22,289 nt of DNA from JBOHHR01 sp050740975. GTDB taxonomy: Bacteria; Pseudomonadota; Gammaproteobacteria; JBOHHR01. The notes under the pieces are model-generated. The model was not told the DNA's origin and ran no database searches. It saw only the letters and a list, made by a program, of their open reading frames with translations. Position 1 is the stretch's first letter, and every line of letters begins with the position of its first letter. A program made the translations under genes and the position numbers. Location: positions 1 through 22,289 of the forward strand of contig JBOIEE010000001.1 in assembly GCA_050740975.1 (NCBI GenBank). The letters are read 5' to 3'. Shown piece by piece: positions 7,899 through 15,623 of this stretch.

Positions 7899-8861
7899 AT
7901 GAATTCAAGCTATTTAGAATTCGAACAGCCTATTGCGGATCTCGAAGCAAAAATCGACGAGCTTCGTTTATTAAGCAAAGACTCGGATATCGACATTAAT
8001 GACGAGCTTGGACGGTTACAAAAGCGCTCGCATGAGCTAACGAAATCCATTTTTTCCTCGTTGACTCCTTGGCAGATCTCGCTGCTCGCTCGGCACCTCA
8101 AACGCCCATATACCTTAGAGTACATCGAGCGCATTTTTAGCGATTTCGACGAGTTGCACGGCGATCGCTCTTATTCCGACGACGCCGCCGTGGTCTGCGG
8201 TATCGCACGGCTCGAAGGCCAACCGGTAGCCCTGATCGGGCACCAAAAGGGGCGCAATACCCATGAAAACCTCAAGCGCAATTTCGGAATGCCGCGCCCC
8301 GAGGGGTATAGAAAGGCTCTACGGATCATAAGACTGGCGGAAAAGTTCCAACTGCCGGTATTGACCTTTATCGACACCCCGGGCGCCTATCCCGGTATCG
8401 GGGCGGAAGAAAGAGGCCAAAGCGAAGCGATCGCAAAAAACCTGTTCGTGATGGCACGCCTTCGAACCCCTATTATAGCGACAGTCATAGGAGAGGGCGG
8501 TTCGGGCGGGGCGTTAGCCATCGGGGTCGCCGATCGCCTACTGATGTTACAGTACGCGACTTACTCCGTGATTTCGCCCGAGGGGTGTGCTTCCATCTTG
8601 TGGAAGAGTGCAGAAAAGGCCCAAGCGGCGGCAGACGCGATGGGCATCACCGCGGATCGCTTGCTCGCCCTCGGTCTAATCGATGAAATCGTGTCCGAGC
8701 CTTTGGGAGGCGCCCATCGCGACGTAGACGCCATGTCTTCGACCCTGAAGCAGACGCTGCTGCGGATCCTAAGCGAATTGCGGCAGTTCGAAATGGAGTC
8801 GTTGCTCGCTGCTCGATACCACCGCCTCATGGATTTCGGGCGCTACAGCGAAGCCCATTAG
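7899..8861 (+). CDS. accA: acetyl-CoA carboxylase carboxyltransferase subunit alpha
   Basis: This 320-aa protein matches the usual AccA length of about 317-320. With AccD it forms the carboxyltransferase that moves CO2 from biotin to acetyl-CoA, giving malonyl-CoA for fatty acid synthesis. It opens with YLEFEQPIADLEAKIDELR, the diagnostic AccA N-terminus. It contains LARHLKRPYTLEYI, ELHGDRSYSDDAAVV, TFIDTPGAYPGIGAEERGQS, the oxyanion-hole region GEGGSGGALAIGVAD, and YSVISPEGCASILWK. The gene is complete. A 58-bp AT-rich gap precedes it, so it may have its own promoter. tilS follows after 17 bp, the usual gammaproteobacterial arrangement. Confidence 0.98.
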   Translation: MNSSYLEFEQPIADLEAKIDELRLLSKDSDIDINDELGRLQKRSHELTKSIFSSLTPWQISLLARHLKRPYTLEYIERIFSDFDELHGDRSYSDDAAVVCGIARLEGQPVALIGHQKGRNTHENLKRNFGMPRPEGYRKALRIIRLAEKFQLPVLTFIDTPGAYPGIGAEERGQSEAIAKNLFVMARLRTPIIATVIGEGGSGGALAIGVADRLLMLQYATYSVISPEGCASILWKSAEKAQAAADAMGITADRLLALGLIDEIVSEPLGGAHRDVDAMSSTLKQTLLRILSELRQFEMESLLAARYHRLMDFGRYSEAH

Positions 8862-8878
8862 GCGGGTTCTCGCGCCCC

Positions 8879-10207
8879 GTGGCCGATTTTACTTCGGAGA
8901 AGCTACTCGAGGCTCTGCGAAGGTTCCCTCCCACAGGACGATATGTGGCGGCGATCAGTGGGGGGGTAGACTCCATGGTGTTGCTGCACGCATTGGTTTC
9001 GCGGCCGCACGCGCAGCCGCACCAGGTCGATGCGATCCATATCAACCACGGCCTCAGCCCCGACTCCCGGGCACGGGCCGAGCTGTGTCAACGGGTGTGC
9101 GCGCATCTGGCGGTTCCAATAACCGTGCTGGACATAGACGCAGGCTCGCCACCGGGAGAGAGCCCCGAAGCTTGGGCGCGCGATCTGCGCCATAGCGCGA
9201 TGGAAACCATGATGCGGCCTGGCGACATGATTGTGACGGCCCACCACCGAGACGACAACTGCGAGACCCTGTTGCTGCAGCTTTTGCGGGGGGCCGGCCC
9301 GCACGGTTTGGCGGCTATGCCTGAGTACCGTTCGTTCGGTTGTGGGTGGCTAGGACGCCCGTTGCTTGGTTTCAGCCGGGATCAGCTACTGGCCTATGCC
9401 TCGCGGCATGACCTGGATTGGATAGACGATGCCAGCAACCGTGATCTTCGGTACGCACGAAATTTTTTGCGCCAACGAGTGATGCCTTCGCTGAAACAAC
9501 GCTGGCCGGGCTGTGGTTCCACGTTGGCGCGCGCGGCCAAGCAACAAGCCGAGGCGGCGATGTTGCTGGATCGCCTTGCGGAAAACGATTTGGGGGGTGT
9601 CGCCGAACCGCCGAACGTGCTCGATGTCGCGGCTTTAATGTCCTTGGAAGATCCGCGCCGGCGCAATGCGCTGCGCTTTTGGATCCGCCGCTTGGGTTTC
9701 TCGTTGCCGTCGCAGGCAAAATTGGACCAAATCGTGAAGACGGTGTTGCGCGCCAAGCCGGACGCTTCGCCCTGCGTCCGCTGGCAGGGGGCGGAAGTGC
9801 GGCGCTACCGCAACGCGGTTTATCTCTTGGCTGCTAGCGGTGAGCTCGGCCCGCGCTCCATCTTCACCTGGACACCCGATAAAACCCTTTGCATAGCGGG
9901 CGGCACCTTGTACGCAGTTCGGGCTCTAGGCCGCGGGATCAAGGCCAGCGTCTGCGAAGGGGGCCATCTGGAAGTCAGGCTGAGAAGAGGTGGCGAACGC
10001 TGCTGCCCGGTTGGGCAGGCGCACCACAAACCGCTAAAAAAGCTACTCCAGGAAGCCGCCGTCCCCCCGTGGCTACGGGAGCGGATCCCACTGATCTATG
10101 TTGGAGGCGAGTTAGCCGCGGTGGCGGGTTATTGGATCTGCCATCCATTTCAGGCCAGCACCGATGAACAAGGTTGGGAGCCCGTTTGGCGTCCCGGCGG
10201 CACTTGA
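8879..10207 (+). CDS. tilS: tRNA(Ile)-lysidine synthase
   Basis: A 442-aa N-type ATP pyrophosphatase that converts C34 of the CAU-anticodon isoleucine tRNA to lysidine, allowing AUA decoding. The PP-loop SGGVDS is at 27-32. HHRDDNCETLLLQLLRGAG and the DDASNRDLRYARNFLR block mark the synthase core. The C-terminal TilS substrate-binding domain (about 365-432) includes LRRGGERCCPVG and KPLKKLLQEA. The size matches E. coli TilS (432 aa). The start is a GTG 17 bp after accA; no better in-frame start was found. accA-tilS co-transcription is likely. Confidence 0.95.
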   Translation: MADFTSEKLLEALRRFPPTGRYVAAISGGVDSMVLLHALVSRPHAQPHQVDAIHINHGLSPDSRARAELCQRVCAHLAVPITVLDIDAGSPPGESPEAWARDLRHSAMETMMRPGDMIVTAHHRDDNCETLLLQLLRGAGPHGLAAMPEYRSFGCGWLGRPLLGFSRDQLLAYASRHDLDWIDDASNRDLRYARNFLRQRVMPSLKQRWPGCGSTLARAAKQQAEAAMLLDRLAENDLGGVAEPPNVLDVAALMSLEDPRRRNALRFWIRRLGFSLPSQAKLDQIVKTVLRAKPDASPCVRWQGAEVRRYRNAVYLLAASGELGPRSIFTWTPDKTLCIAGGTLYAVRALGRGIKASVCEGGHLEVRLRRGGERCCPVGQAHHKPLKKLLQEAAVPPWLRERIPLIYVGGELAAVAGYWICHPFQASTDEQGWEPVWRPGGT

Positions 10208-10233
10208 AACGAAAACGGGATATAGCGCGTAGG

Positions 10234-10270
10234 GGCTCGACACGTTGAGCCGACTTCGACGATTAAAGTC
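10234..10270. terminator. paired weak hairpins between convergent tilS and pit
   Basis: GGCTCGA-CACG-TTGAGCC (10234-10251, seven pairs including one G-U) is followed at once by GACTT...AAGTC (10252-10270). The genes on both sides converge here, so termination is expected, but there is no U-run. The remaining 160 bp between the genes shows nothing else I can support. Confidence 0.35.
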
Positions 10271-10370
10271 AGAGTCCCCAATTCTTGATCCAAACATTGT
10301 TTGATCGGGTGTCCCAGCGCGCGGGATGCGCTTGGTACGCTTCTGCCTGAGCGGCCAGTGAACCTGCCGG

Positions 10371-11507
10371 TCAGGCCACAAGCCAACGGTTTAAGGCCAA
10401 AAACCCTATGGCCCCAAACGCAGCGGCTAGCGGTAAAGTCGTGATCCAGGCCAAGAGAATAGCCACAATGGTGTCCCAGTGGGCTTGTCGCGTCACCGTG
10501 CCAATCCCAAACAGCGCGCCGCACGAGACATGGGTGGTCGACACCGGTAGCCCGAGCTTGGAGGCGAGGATGACAATGGTGGAGGTGACCAGGTTGGCCG
10601 TGAACCCTTGGCCCGGATTAATTTCGGTCACCCGATGGGACATGGTCTCCGCCACCCGCTTGGCGTTTAGTAAGCCACCAACGGCCATCACCAGGGCGAC
10701 GGCGACGAGCGCTGCGAGTGGGCTCAAGGCCCCACCGACGAGCAACATCGCGCCGATCTTGGGGGTATCGTTTAGACCCCGCGCAAAACTCACCATCCCG
10801 GCACTTAGGAAGTGCAGGGCATCGAGCAGAGTGCGGGCGCTTATGCCAAACAGGGTACCGGTGTAGCGTTGCTGGCAGGTTGCCTCGGTTCCGACGGTAA
10901 GGGTCGGGAGGATCGGGGTTGCGGCGGGAGTCATCGTTGAGCCGCGTAGGATGGTGGCCGGGAGTACTACCAGGGTTTCTGTGCCCAGACACACGCAGGT
11001 TTCTTTCTCGATGCCAAGCTTCCTCCTTATAAACCGTAGGCATGGGTACAGAACGGCACAGGCCACGATGGCCAGGAGCGGGCTGGCGAGCAAAGGAGCG
11101 AAAAAACTGCTCCCGAGTGTCGCTAAGTTCACGCCCTCCGGGGAAGCAAGCCAAGCTGCGCCAAGCAGGGCTCCTATCAGTGCGTGGGTCGTCGAGACGG
11201 GCATGCCGATGCGAGTCGCGCACATCACCGTCGCCGCGGCTGCCAACACCACGGCCAAGGAAAAACTCTTCAGGGTCACAATGCTGTCGGGGACCAGGCC
11301 TTTGCCCGTAAAGGTGGTCAGGAGCTCCTGAGCCAATATTAAAGCCATCGTAGAGCCGAGGAAGGTCGTTATCGTAGCCCAAAGCAGTGCCTTGTTATAA
11401 TGGGTCGTGCCGCTGCCATACAGCGTCGCCACCCCTTTGAAGTTGTCGTTAGCACCGTTTGCGTAGGCGAGAAAGAGCCCAAAGAGGATGGCAAGTGCCA
11501 AAGTCAT
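10371..11507 (-). CDS. PiT-family inorganic phosphate transporter
   Basis: A 378-aa polytopic inner-membrane symporter of low-affinity phosphate (PiT; H+- or Na+-coupled). The family signature is GANDNFKGVATLYGSG (18-33), with its inverted-topology partner FARGLNDTPKIGAML (241-255). The paired motifs GMPVSTTHAL (101-110) and GLPVSTTHVS (319-328) reflect the internal duplication. A soluble loop around 160-225 carries a CVC cysteine pair. A strong AGGAGG lies six nucleotides from the ATG. In the leader, CCCGTT-ATCG-AACGGG (11520-11535) forms a small hairpin just upstream of the ribosome-binding site. I saw no Pho box. No PhoU-like partner gene (DUF47) lies on either side, which is somewhat unusual for bacterial PiT genes. 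Confidence 0.95.
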   Translation of the reverse strand: MTLALAILFGLFLAYANGANDNFKGVATLYGSGTTHYNKALLWATITTFLGSTMALILAQELLTTFTGKGLVPDSIVTLKSFSLAVVLAAAATVMCATRIGMPVSTTHALIGALLGAAWLASPEGVNLATLGSSFFAPLLASPLLAIVACAVLYPCLRFIRRKLGIEKETCVCLGTETLVVLPATILRGSTMTPAATPILPTLTVGTEATCQQRYTGTLFGISARTLLDALHFLSAGMVSFARGLNDTPKIGAMLLVGGALSPLAALVAVALVMAVGGLLNAKRVAETMSHRVTEINPGQGFTANLVTSTIVILASKLGLPVSTTHVSCGALFGIGTVTRQAHWDTIVAILLAWITTLPLAAAFGAIGFLALNRWLVA

Positions 11508-11656
11508 GGTGCCTCCTATCCCGTTATCGAACGGGTAATGATTGATGCTCGCTGGTAGGGCTTTGTTGGCGCGGAAAGGCTATGTCCCATCGACCGATTA
11601 CCCCGTGCTGAAGTGGTTCGACCGCCGATGCCCATGCCAAGCTTTATTGAATGAGG

Positions 11657-11691
11657 CTATTATGGTGGATAGGTTCCTTATCCCATAATAG
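11657..11691 (+). promoter_or_regulatory. leader hairpin abutting the ubiK ribosome-binding site
   Basis: CTATTATGG (11657-11665) pairs perfectly with CCATAATAG (11683-11691), with a two-base bulge and an inner GATA/TATC stem closing a seven-base loop. The last stem base is the first G of the AGGAGG at 11690-11695. Folding would therefore press against the Shine-Dalgarno of ubiK. It might equally be a DNA operator. Confidence 0.4.
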
Positions 11692-11710
11692 GAGGCAGCG
11701 CGTTTCACCC

Positions 11711-11977
11711 ATGATCGATAGCCATAAGATAGAAGAGCTCACCGAGCGCTTGTCCCGGGTCTTTCCGGCCGGAGAGCAGCTTAGGGAGGACCTGCGCAAG
11801 AATTTTCGGTCCGCGTTGAATGCCTGCCTGGCGCGCATGGACCTTGTGACCCGGGAAGAGTTTGATGTCCAGTCGCGGGTGCTGGCACGCACCCGCATCC
11901 GCCTGGAGGCGGCGGAGAAGGAGATCGAGCGGCTAGAAGCCCAGTTCAAGCAAGGGAAAAGCAGTTCTGCGGATTGA
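11711..11977 (+). CDS. ubiK: ubiquinone biosynthesis accessory factor UbiK (BMFP family)
   Basis: An 88-aa, mostly helical protein of the YqiC/BMFP family. UbiK trimers assist the aerobic Ubi enzyme complex and bind lipid. The sequence IEELTERLSRVFPAGEQLREDLRKNFRSAL and the coiled-coil second half (TREEFDVQSRVLARTRIRLEAAEKEIERLEAQ) are diagnostic. I start at the ATG at 11711, which gives the usual MIDxxKIEEL opening; an in-frame ATG at 11651 would add 20 unrelated residues encoded by the leader hairpin. AGGAGG lies 15 nt upstream, a little far. comM follows after 60 bp, a common neighbour. Confidence 0.92.
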   Translation: MIDSHKIEELTERLSRVFPAGEQLREDLRKNFRSALNACLARMDLVTREEFDVQSRVLARTRIRLEAAEKEIERLEAQFKQGKSSSAD

Positions 11978-12037
11978 TCTCCCGGGGAAGCCGATCCGTC
12001 GCCGGTTCGCCTCTGCCGATAATCGAGCGCTGAAGGG

Positions 12038-13570
12038 ATGTCGGTTGCCATCGTCTATAGCCGTGCCCAACTCGGAATAGAGGCGCCGCTGGTAACCATA
12101 GAGGTGCATTTGTCCAATGGTTTGCCCGGTTTGGCTATCGTGGGTTTGCCGGAAGCGGCGGTAAGAGAGAGCAAGGATCGGGTGCGCAGTGCCCTTATTA
12201 CCTCCCAATTTAGCTATCCCCTACGCCGAATTACCGTCAACCTCGCTCCCGCTGATTTGCCCAAACAAAGCGGCCGCTACGATTTGCCCATCGCTTTAGG
12301 GATCCTGGCCGCGTCCGGACAGGTGCCGCGAGAAAACCTCGCGGCGCATGAATTCATCGGCGAGCTCGCCCTGACCGGTGAGCTTCGCCCGGTGCGTGGG
12401 ACACTGACCACGGCGCTGCGGGCGCGGGAAGCGAAGCGCAGTCTGGTGGTGCCCGAAGATAACGCGCGAGAGGGCACCCTGGCCGATGGCGCAACCATCC
12501 TCCCCGCCCCCAATTTGCTGGCGGTGTGTGGCCATCTTCAGGGCCGCGCTCTTTTGCAGCCGGCGATTGCGGAGCAGCCGGCGCTGGCGGCCACGGATGA
12601 GCCCGATCTGGCAGAGATCCGAGCGCAGCATCACGCCAAGAGGGCGTTGGAGGTTACGGCGGCTGGTGGACACAATCTTTTGATGATCGGTCCTCCGGGT
12701 TCCGGGAAGACCATGCTGGCCACCCGCTTACCCGGGATCTTGCCCGAGATGACGGAAAAAGAGGCTTTGGAAACAGCGGCCGTTGCCTCTGTGAGTCAGG
12801 ACGGGTTGCCGCTTTGTGCCTGGCGTCGGCGGCCGTTTCGGGCGCCACACCATACCAGCTCGGGGGCGGCGTTGGTCGGCGGTGGCAAGCATCCGCGTCC
12901 TGGAGAGGTGTCCCTGGCGCATAACGGGGTGCTGTTTTTGGACGAGCTTCCAGAGTTCGATCGGCGCGTGCTAGAGGTGTTGCGGCAGCCTTTAGAGACG
13001 GGCTCTATCGTAATTTCGCGCGCCGCGCAGCAGGCGGTGTTCCCGGCCCGGGTGCAATTGGTGGCGGCGATGAACCCATGTCCGTGCGGTTACCTGGGCG
13101 ATCCGAGCGGGCGCTGTCACTGTACCGCTGAGCAAGTGCAACGGTACCGATCACGGATCTCAGGCCCCTTGTTGGACCGTATCGACTTACACATCCAGGT
13201 GCCCCCTGTACCGCGCAACGCTTTACTGGATGAGCGGGCGCAGCCCGAGCCTAGCCATCCCGTGCGTGCGCGCGTCCTAGCCGCTAGACTGCGGCAATTG
13301 CAGAGAGCCGGCAAGCCAAATAGCCAGTTGAGTCCCGGGGAACTGGCACACGATTGTTCCCTGGGCCCGAGTAACAAGCGGTGGCTAGAATCGGTTGTGG
13401 AGCGCCTTGGGCTTTCGGCGCGCTCGGTACACCGAATCATTAAGGTGGCGCGCACCATCGCCGATCTGTCTGCGGCCGACGCCATCGAGGCACCGCACCT
13501 CAGTGAGGCCGTAGGCTATCGGTGCTTGGACCGCACTCCGCCGCCCATGCGGCACGATGTTCGAGGATGA
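12038..13570 (+). CDS. comM: YifB/ComM-family Mg-chelatase-like AAA+ ATPase
   Basis: A 510-aa protein. ComM is the hexameric helicase that promotes branch migration during natural transformation. An N-terminal Lon-S5-like ChlI domain (about 20-140, GLPGLAIVGLPEAAVRESKDRVRSA) precedes the AAA+ core. Walker A is GPPGSGKT (218-225) and Walker B is VLFLDELPEF (298-307). CPCGY with CHC (348-362) provides the family cysteine cluster. The C-terminal Mg-chelatase region runs to about 500. The gene is intact. Only the ATG at 12038 is available, because an in-frame stop lies just upstream. The AAGGG directly abutting the ATG is a poorly spaced ribosome-binding site. Its stop codon sits within a 15-bp repeat that marks the left edge of the accessory region. 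A fragment of a second, diverged comM lies at 14326-14388. Confidence 0.96.
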   Translation: MSVAIVYSRAQLGIEAPLVTIEVHLSNGLPGLAIVGLPEAAVRESKDRVRSALITSQFSYPLRRITVNLAPADLPKQSGRYDLPIALGILAASGQVPRENLAAHEFIGELALTGELRPVRGTLTTALRAREAKRSLVVPEDNAREGTLADGATILPAPNLLAVCGHLQGRALLQPAIAEQPALAATDEPDLAEIRAQHHAKRALEVTAAGGHNLLMIGPPGSGKTMLATRLPGILPEMTEKEALETAAVASVSQDGLPLCAWRRRPFRAPHHTSSGAALVGGGKHPRPGEVSLAHNGVLFLDELPEFDRRVLEVLRQPLETGSIVISRAAQQAVFPARVQLVAAMNPCPCGYLGDPSGRCHCTAEQVQRYRSRISGPLLDRIDLHIQVPPVPRNALLDERAQPEPSHPVRARVLAARLRQLQRAGKPNSQLSPGELAHDCSLGPSNKRWLESVVERLGLSARSVHRIIKVARTIADLSAADAIEAPHLSEAVGYRCLDRTPPPMRHDVRG

Positions 13571-13579
13571 ATTCGATTA
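13565..13579 (+). repeat. left copy of 15-bp direct repeat flanking the accessory region
   Basis: GGATGAATTCGATTA overlaps the comM stop codon here and recurs exactly at 17549-17563, upstream of trxB. The two copies are 3,984 bp apart and flank all the accessory genes. Confidence 0.8.
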
Positions 13580-13582
13580 AAA

Positions 13583-13625
13583 CGGGCTACACCGCGGCCG
13601 TGTATGCGGCGCGGGCCGCCTTAGA
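13583..13625 (+). pseudogene. trxB fragment (diverged copy, codons ~17-30)
   Basis: This 43-bp stretch matches trxB at 17653-17695 with 40 identical bases. In the trxB frame it encodes GYTAAVYAARAAL, part of the FAD-binding N-terminus. All three differences are synonymous third-position changes. No start codon or remainder is present. It is therefore a scrap of a functional but diverged trxB, not a recent copy of the intact gene 4 kb away. Confidence 0.8.
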
Positions 13626-13651
13626 CCAGCCACCATATAAGGATCAGCAAA

Positions 13652-13876
13652 TTAGTCCTCTTTCTTGAGCTGTCGCAGCGCCGACGAAGGGGCACGACGC
13701 GCGGTGGTCGCAAACTCCATAATGGTATCGAGACGGGCTTCGACACGGGTGGTGCGCCGATCCAAGTCCTGGATTTCCCGCGAGAACGCCTTAACGGTCT
13801 CGGACAGCACCTTCACATCGTCGGTGAGCTTAAGCGCGGCTTTTAGGGCGGTCAGCGCGTCGCCGATGGCGGACAT
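13652..13876 (-). CDS. small coiled-coil protein, second gene of RHH operon
   Basis: A 74-aa hypothetical protein with no family I can name. Residues about 20-55 (DVKVLSETVKAFSREIQDLDRRTTRVEARLDTI) have heptad spacing and alternating charge, as expected for a coiled coil. The tail is basic then acidic. It starts within the TAATG overlap with the upstream RHH gene and has a GGGAGG ribosome-binding site inside that gene, so the two are translationally coupled. By position it could be the partner of the RHH repressor, but no toxin fold is visible and I do not call it a toxin-antitoxin pair. Confidence 0.6.
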   Translation of the reverse strand: MSAIGDALTALKAALKLTDDVKVLSETVKAFSREIQDLDRRTTRVEARLDTIMEFATTARRAPSSALRQLKKED

Positions 13877-14154
13877 TACGCAACCTCCCGCTCACGTTGT
13901 TCGCGCGCTGCACGCAGTGCCCTAAGCGTTTCCTGGGCCTCTGCGATGGCGCTGGTCAAGGCGGCGTGTGTCGCCGCCGTCTCGCTTTGGAGCAACGCGG
14001 CCAATTGTGCGAGGTCACGCTCTTCCGCAGTGGGTTCACTGCTAAAACGGGTTCGGATGAGTTCCCCGATGCTGATCCGCTTGGCGCTGGCCTCTTGTTC
14101 CAGCATCCGCTTGAAGTCGGCGGTACCCAGGAAGGTGATGCGGGCTGTTTTCAT
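13876..14154 (-). CDS. ribbon-helix-helix-like transcriptional regulator with coiled-coil tail
   Basis: A 92-aa protein. The N-terminal 37 residues (TARITFLGTADFKRMLEQEA and then KRISIGELIRTRF) have the strand-helix-helix pattern of Arc/MetJ/CopG-type DNA-binding proteins: a short basic strand, a first helix, a turn, and a second helix starting SIGELI. The rest (40-92) is a charged Ala/Glu/Arg-rich helix. The start at 14154 is chosen over a frame-open ATG at 14229 because GGAGG lies six nucleotides upstream and because the extension would run through the operator. A CATG-repeat palindrome at 14183-14200 lies just upstream, a typical site for autorepression. Its stop overlaps the next start (TAATG). 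Regulatory role is inferred. Confidence 0.7.
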   Translation of the reverse strand: MKTARITFLGTADFKRMLEQEASAKRISIGELIRTRFSSEPTAEERDLAQLAALLQSETAATHAALTSAIAEAQETLRALRAAREQREREVA

Positions 14155-14182
14155 GGAAGTCCTCCAGGCCAATAAATACACA

Positions 14183-14200
14183 CATGTGCATGTACATGCA
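14183..14200. promoter_or_regulatory. predicted RHH operator: three CATG cores at 6-bp spacing
   Basis: CATGTGCATGTACATGCA contains CATG at 14183, 14189 and 14195, and the last 14 bp (TGCATGTACATGCA) are a perfect palindrome. It lies 29 bp upstream of the RHH gene start, where its promoter is expected. Regular half-site spacing is typical for cooperatively binding RHH dimers. Confidence 0.6.
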
Positions 14201-14325
14201 AATATCAAATCAGGAAGCTTGCAATCCATGTAGTCGAGATAGACCTAGCCCTTGGGTTAGGGCTGTTTGGGGAACTGCCGGGCGTAGGGGCGATGGGGGA
14301 GCCGCCGGCGCCGGCTGGCACGGCT

Positions 14326-14388
14326 GAGCGCGATCTGGCCGAGATGCGGGCGCAACGCCATGCCAAAAGGGCATTGGAGGTTACGGCA
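14326..14388 (+). pseudogene. comM fragment (diverged copy, codons ~188-208)
   Basis: In frame, this 63-bp stretch reads ERDLAEMRAQRHAKRALEVTA and aligns without gaps to residues 188-208 of the intact ComM. I count 52 of 63 bases and 18 of 21 residues identical. The copy breaks off seven codons short of the Walker A loop, at the point where the ATPase pseudogene begins. About 80 bp upstream (from about 14245) is GC-rich and could be the variable linker of the same comM copy, but similarity there is not clear. Confidence 0.75.
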
Positions 14389-15450
14389 AGCACGCCTCGC
14401 CTCCTTCGTATACATCGACGAAGCCGAAGAGTACTTCGATGAACCAGTTGTCGATCTCTTGAATCAAGCGCGAAAATACAAAGTGGGACTTACCTTTGCT
14501 CACCAGAATCTCGATCAGCTCTCCCCGAAGCTTAAGGGAACCATAATGGCGAATACGAGTATAAAGCTAACGGGTGGGGTGAGCTTTAAAGATGCCCATG
14601 AGCTCGCGAGAGAGATGCGGTGTGATTCCGACATTCTTCTTACGGCCAAGAAACGGCACGATACAACCGAATTTGCATGCTTCGTGAAGAATCTGACGCC
14701 ACCGCTCACAGTCACTGTACCACTAGGATTTCTTGAGCGTCTCCCTAGGATGGACGAGGATGACTACGAAACACTGATTGACCGCAATAGAGAACGGTAT
14801 TGCGCAGCATGGGAAGAGACGTCGACCGTCGTCGAAAGACCAACCCAGCCACAAGACCCTAAAAGTAGAGGTAGAGCCACCACCGAAAGCGACGGTACCA
14901 GAAGAAACCGCGAGGTTACAAACACGGCTCGAAGCCATGCCAGAAAAAGAAGCTACCCCCACCGCTTCTGTACCGGCCGCGATACCGGCGACACCAGAAC
15001 CTACGCCACCGAGAATATATGAAATCCCGGAGCGACCCGCGGCGACAAAAACAGCCCCACAACCAAAGAAACCAAGGACCTTTTCACCCCACGCCCGCTC
15101 TCCTAGGCCGCGGAGGACCGGAGCACAAGTATCTCCAAGGTCTTGTGAAGCAGGCGGGAGAATCACATGGCTATCGTGCTGTGATCGAGAAGGAACTACT
15201 GAACGGCCAAGGCAAAGTCGATGTATCCCTAGAACGCGATGATGAAACAATTGCATGTGAGATCTCGGTGACCTCAACACCAGAACAGGAGCTTGATAAC
15301 GTGCGCAAATGTCTTGAGGCGGGATACCAAAAAGTTATTCTGCTCGTTTCGAGCTCGAAAAGGGTGAAGACGCTTAAAGACAAAATCTCTGCCGAGATTG
15401 AATCTGCTCACCTCGACAAAGTACGGTTCTTCCTTCCCAAGAGTTGGTAG
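14389..15450 (+). pseudogene. HerA/TraG-like DNA-pumping ATPase with C-terminal nuclease-like domain, truncated and frameshifted
   Basis: Three successive frames make one protein C-terminus. Frame one (to about 14870) holds Walker B FVYIDEAEEYFDE, then LLNQARKYKVGLTFAHQNLDQL and SIKLTGGVSFKDAHELAREM. These are typical of HerA/TraD-type hexameric translocases in conjugation and related elements. Frame two (about 14870-15100) is a Pro/Glu-rich linker (VEVEPPPKATVPEETA). Frame three (about 15100-15450) resembles a PD-(D/E)XK-like domain: IEKELLNGQG, KVDVSLE, IACEISVTSTPEQEL, ending at a TAG. Each join needs one extra base; the first could be the AAAA near 14868. Walker A and the N-terminus are missing; the sequence starts abruptly at the comM fragment. 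It is not functional as a single ATPase. The only ATG of frame one (14360) lies in the comM scrap and is fortuitous. Confidence 0.75.
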
Positions 15451-15473
15451 TCTATTTGAACGAGCAAGGGGCC

Positions 15474-15623
15474 ATGAAAGGAAGCGCCGAAAAGACGATT
15501 CGTGGATACAAAGTCAAAGTGCGTCACTCACCGATCGATCAGGCAGACCAGGCCGTCAGGAAACAGGCGATTGCGAAAGTGATTGCGCAGAGTGTGAAGA
15601 GGATGCGTGGAGAGAGTAAATGA
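15474..15623 (+). CDS. 49-aa small basic protein, unknown function
   Basis: The ATG at 15474 follows AAGGGG and encodes a 49-residue basic protein. It opens MKGSAEKTIRGYKVKVRHSP, and the C-terminal half (QADQAVRKQAIAKVIAQSVKRM) is an amphipathic basic helix. An in-frame TTG at 15456 is an alternative start. It lies 23 bp after the ATPase pseudogene stop and overlaps the next start by four bases (ATGA), so the block reads as one operon. The regular sequence and tight coupling argue for a real gene. I recognise no family; a small accessory protein of the ATPase is a guess from position. Confidence 0.6.
   Translation: MKGSAEKTIRGYKVKVRHSPIDQADQAVRKQAIAKVIAQSVKRMRGESK

Noticed and set aside
13652..14154. 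Toxin-antitoxin module
   Set aside because: The RHH-like protein and operator fit an antitoxin, but the partner is a plain coiled coil without any toxin fold or motif.
14723..15280. 185-codon minus-strand ORF
   Set aside because: It is antisense to the ATPase-nuclease pseudogene. The plus-strand motifs explain the sequence.
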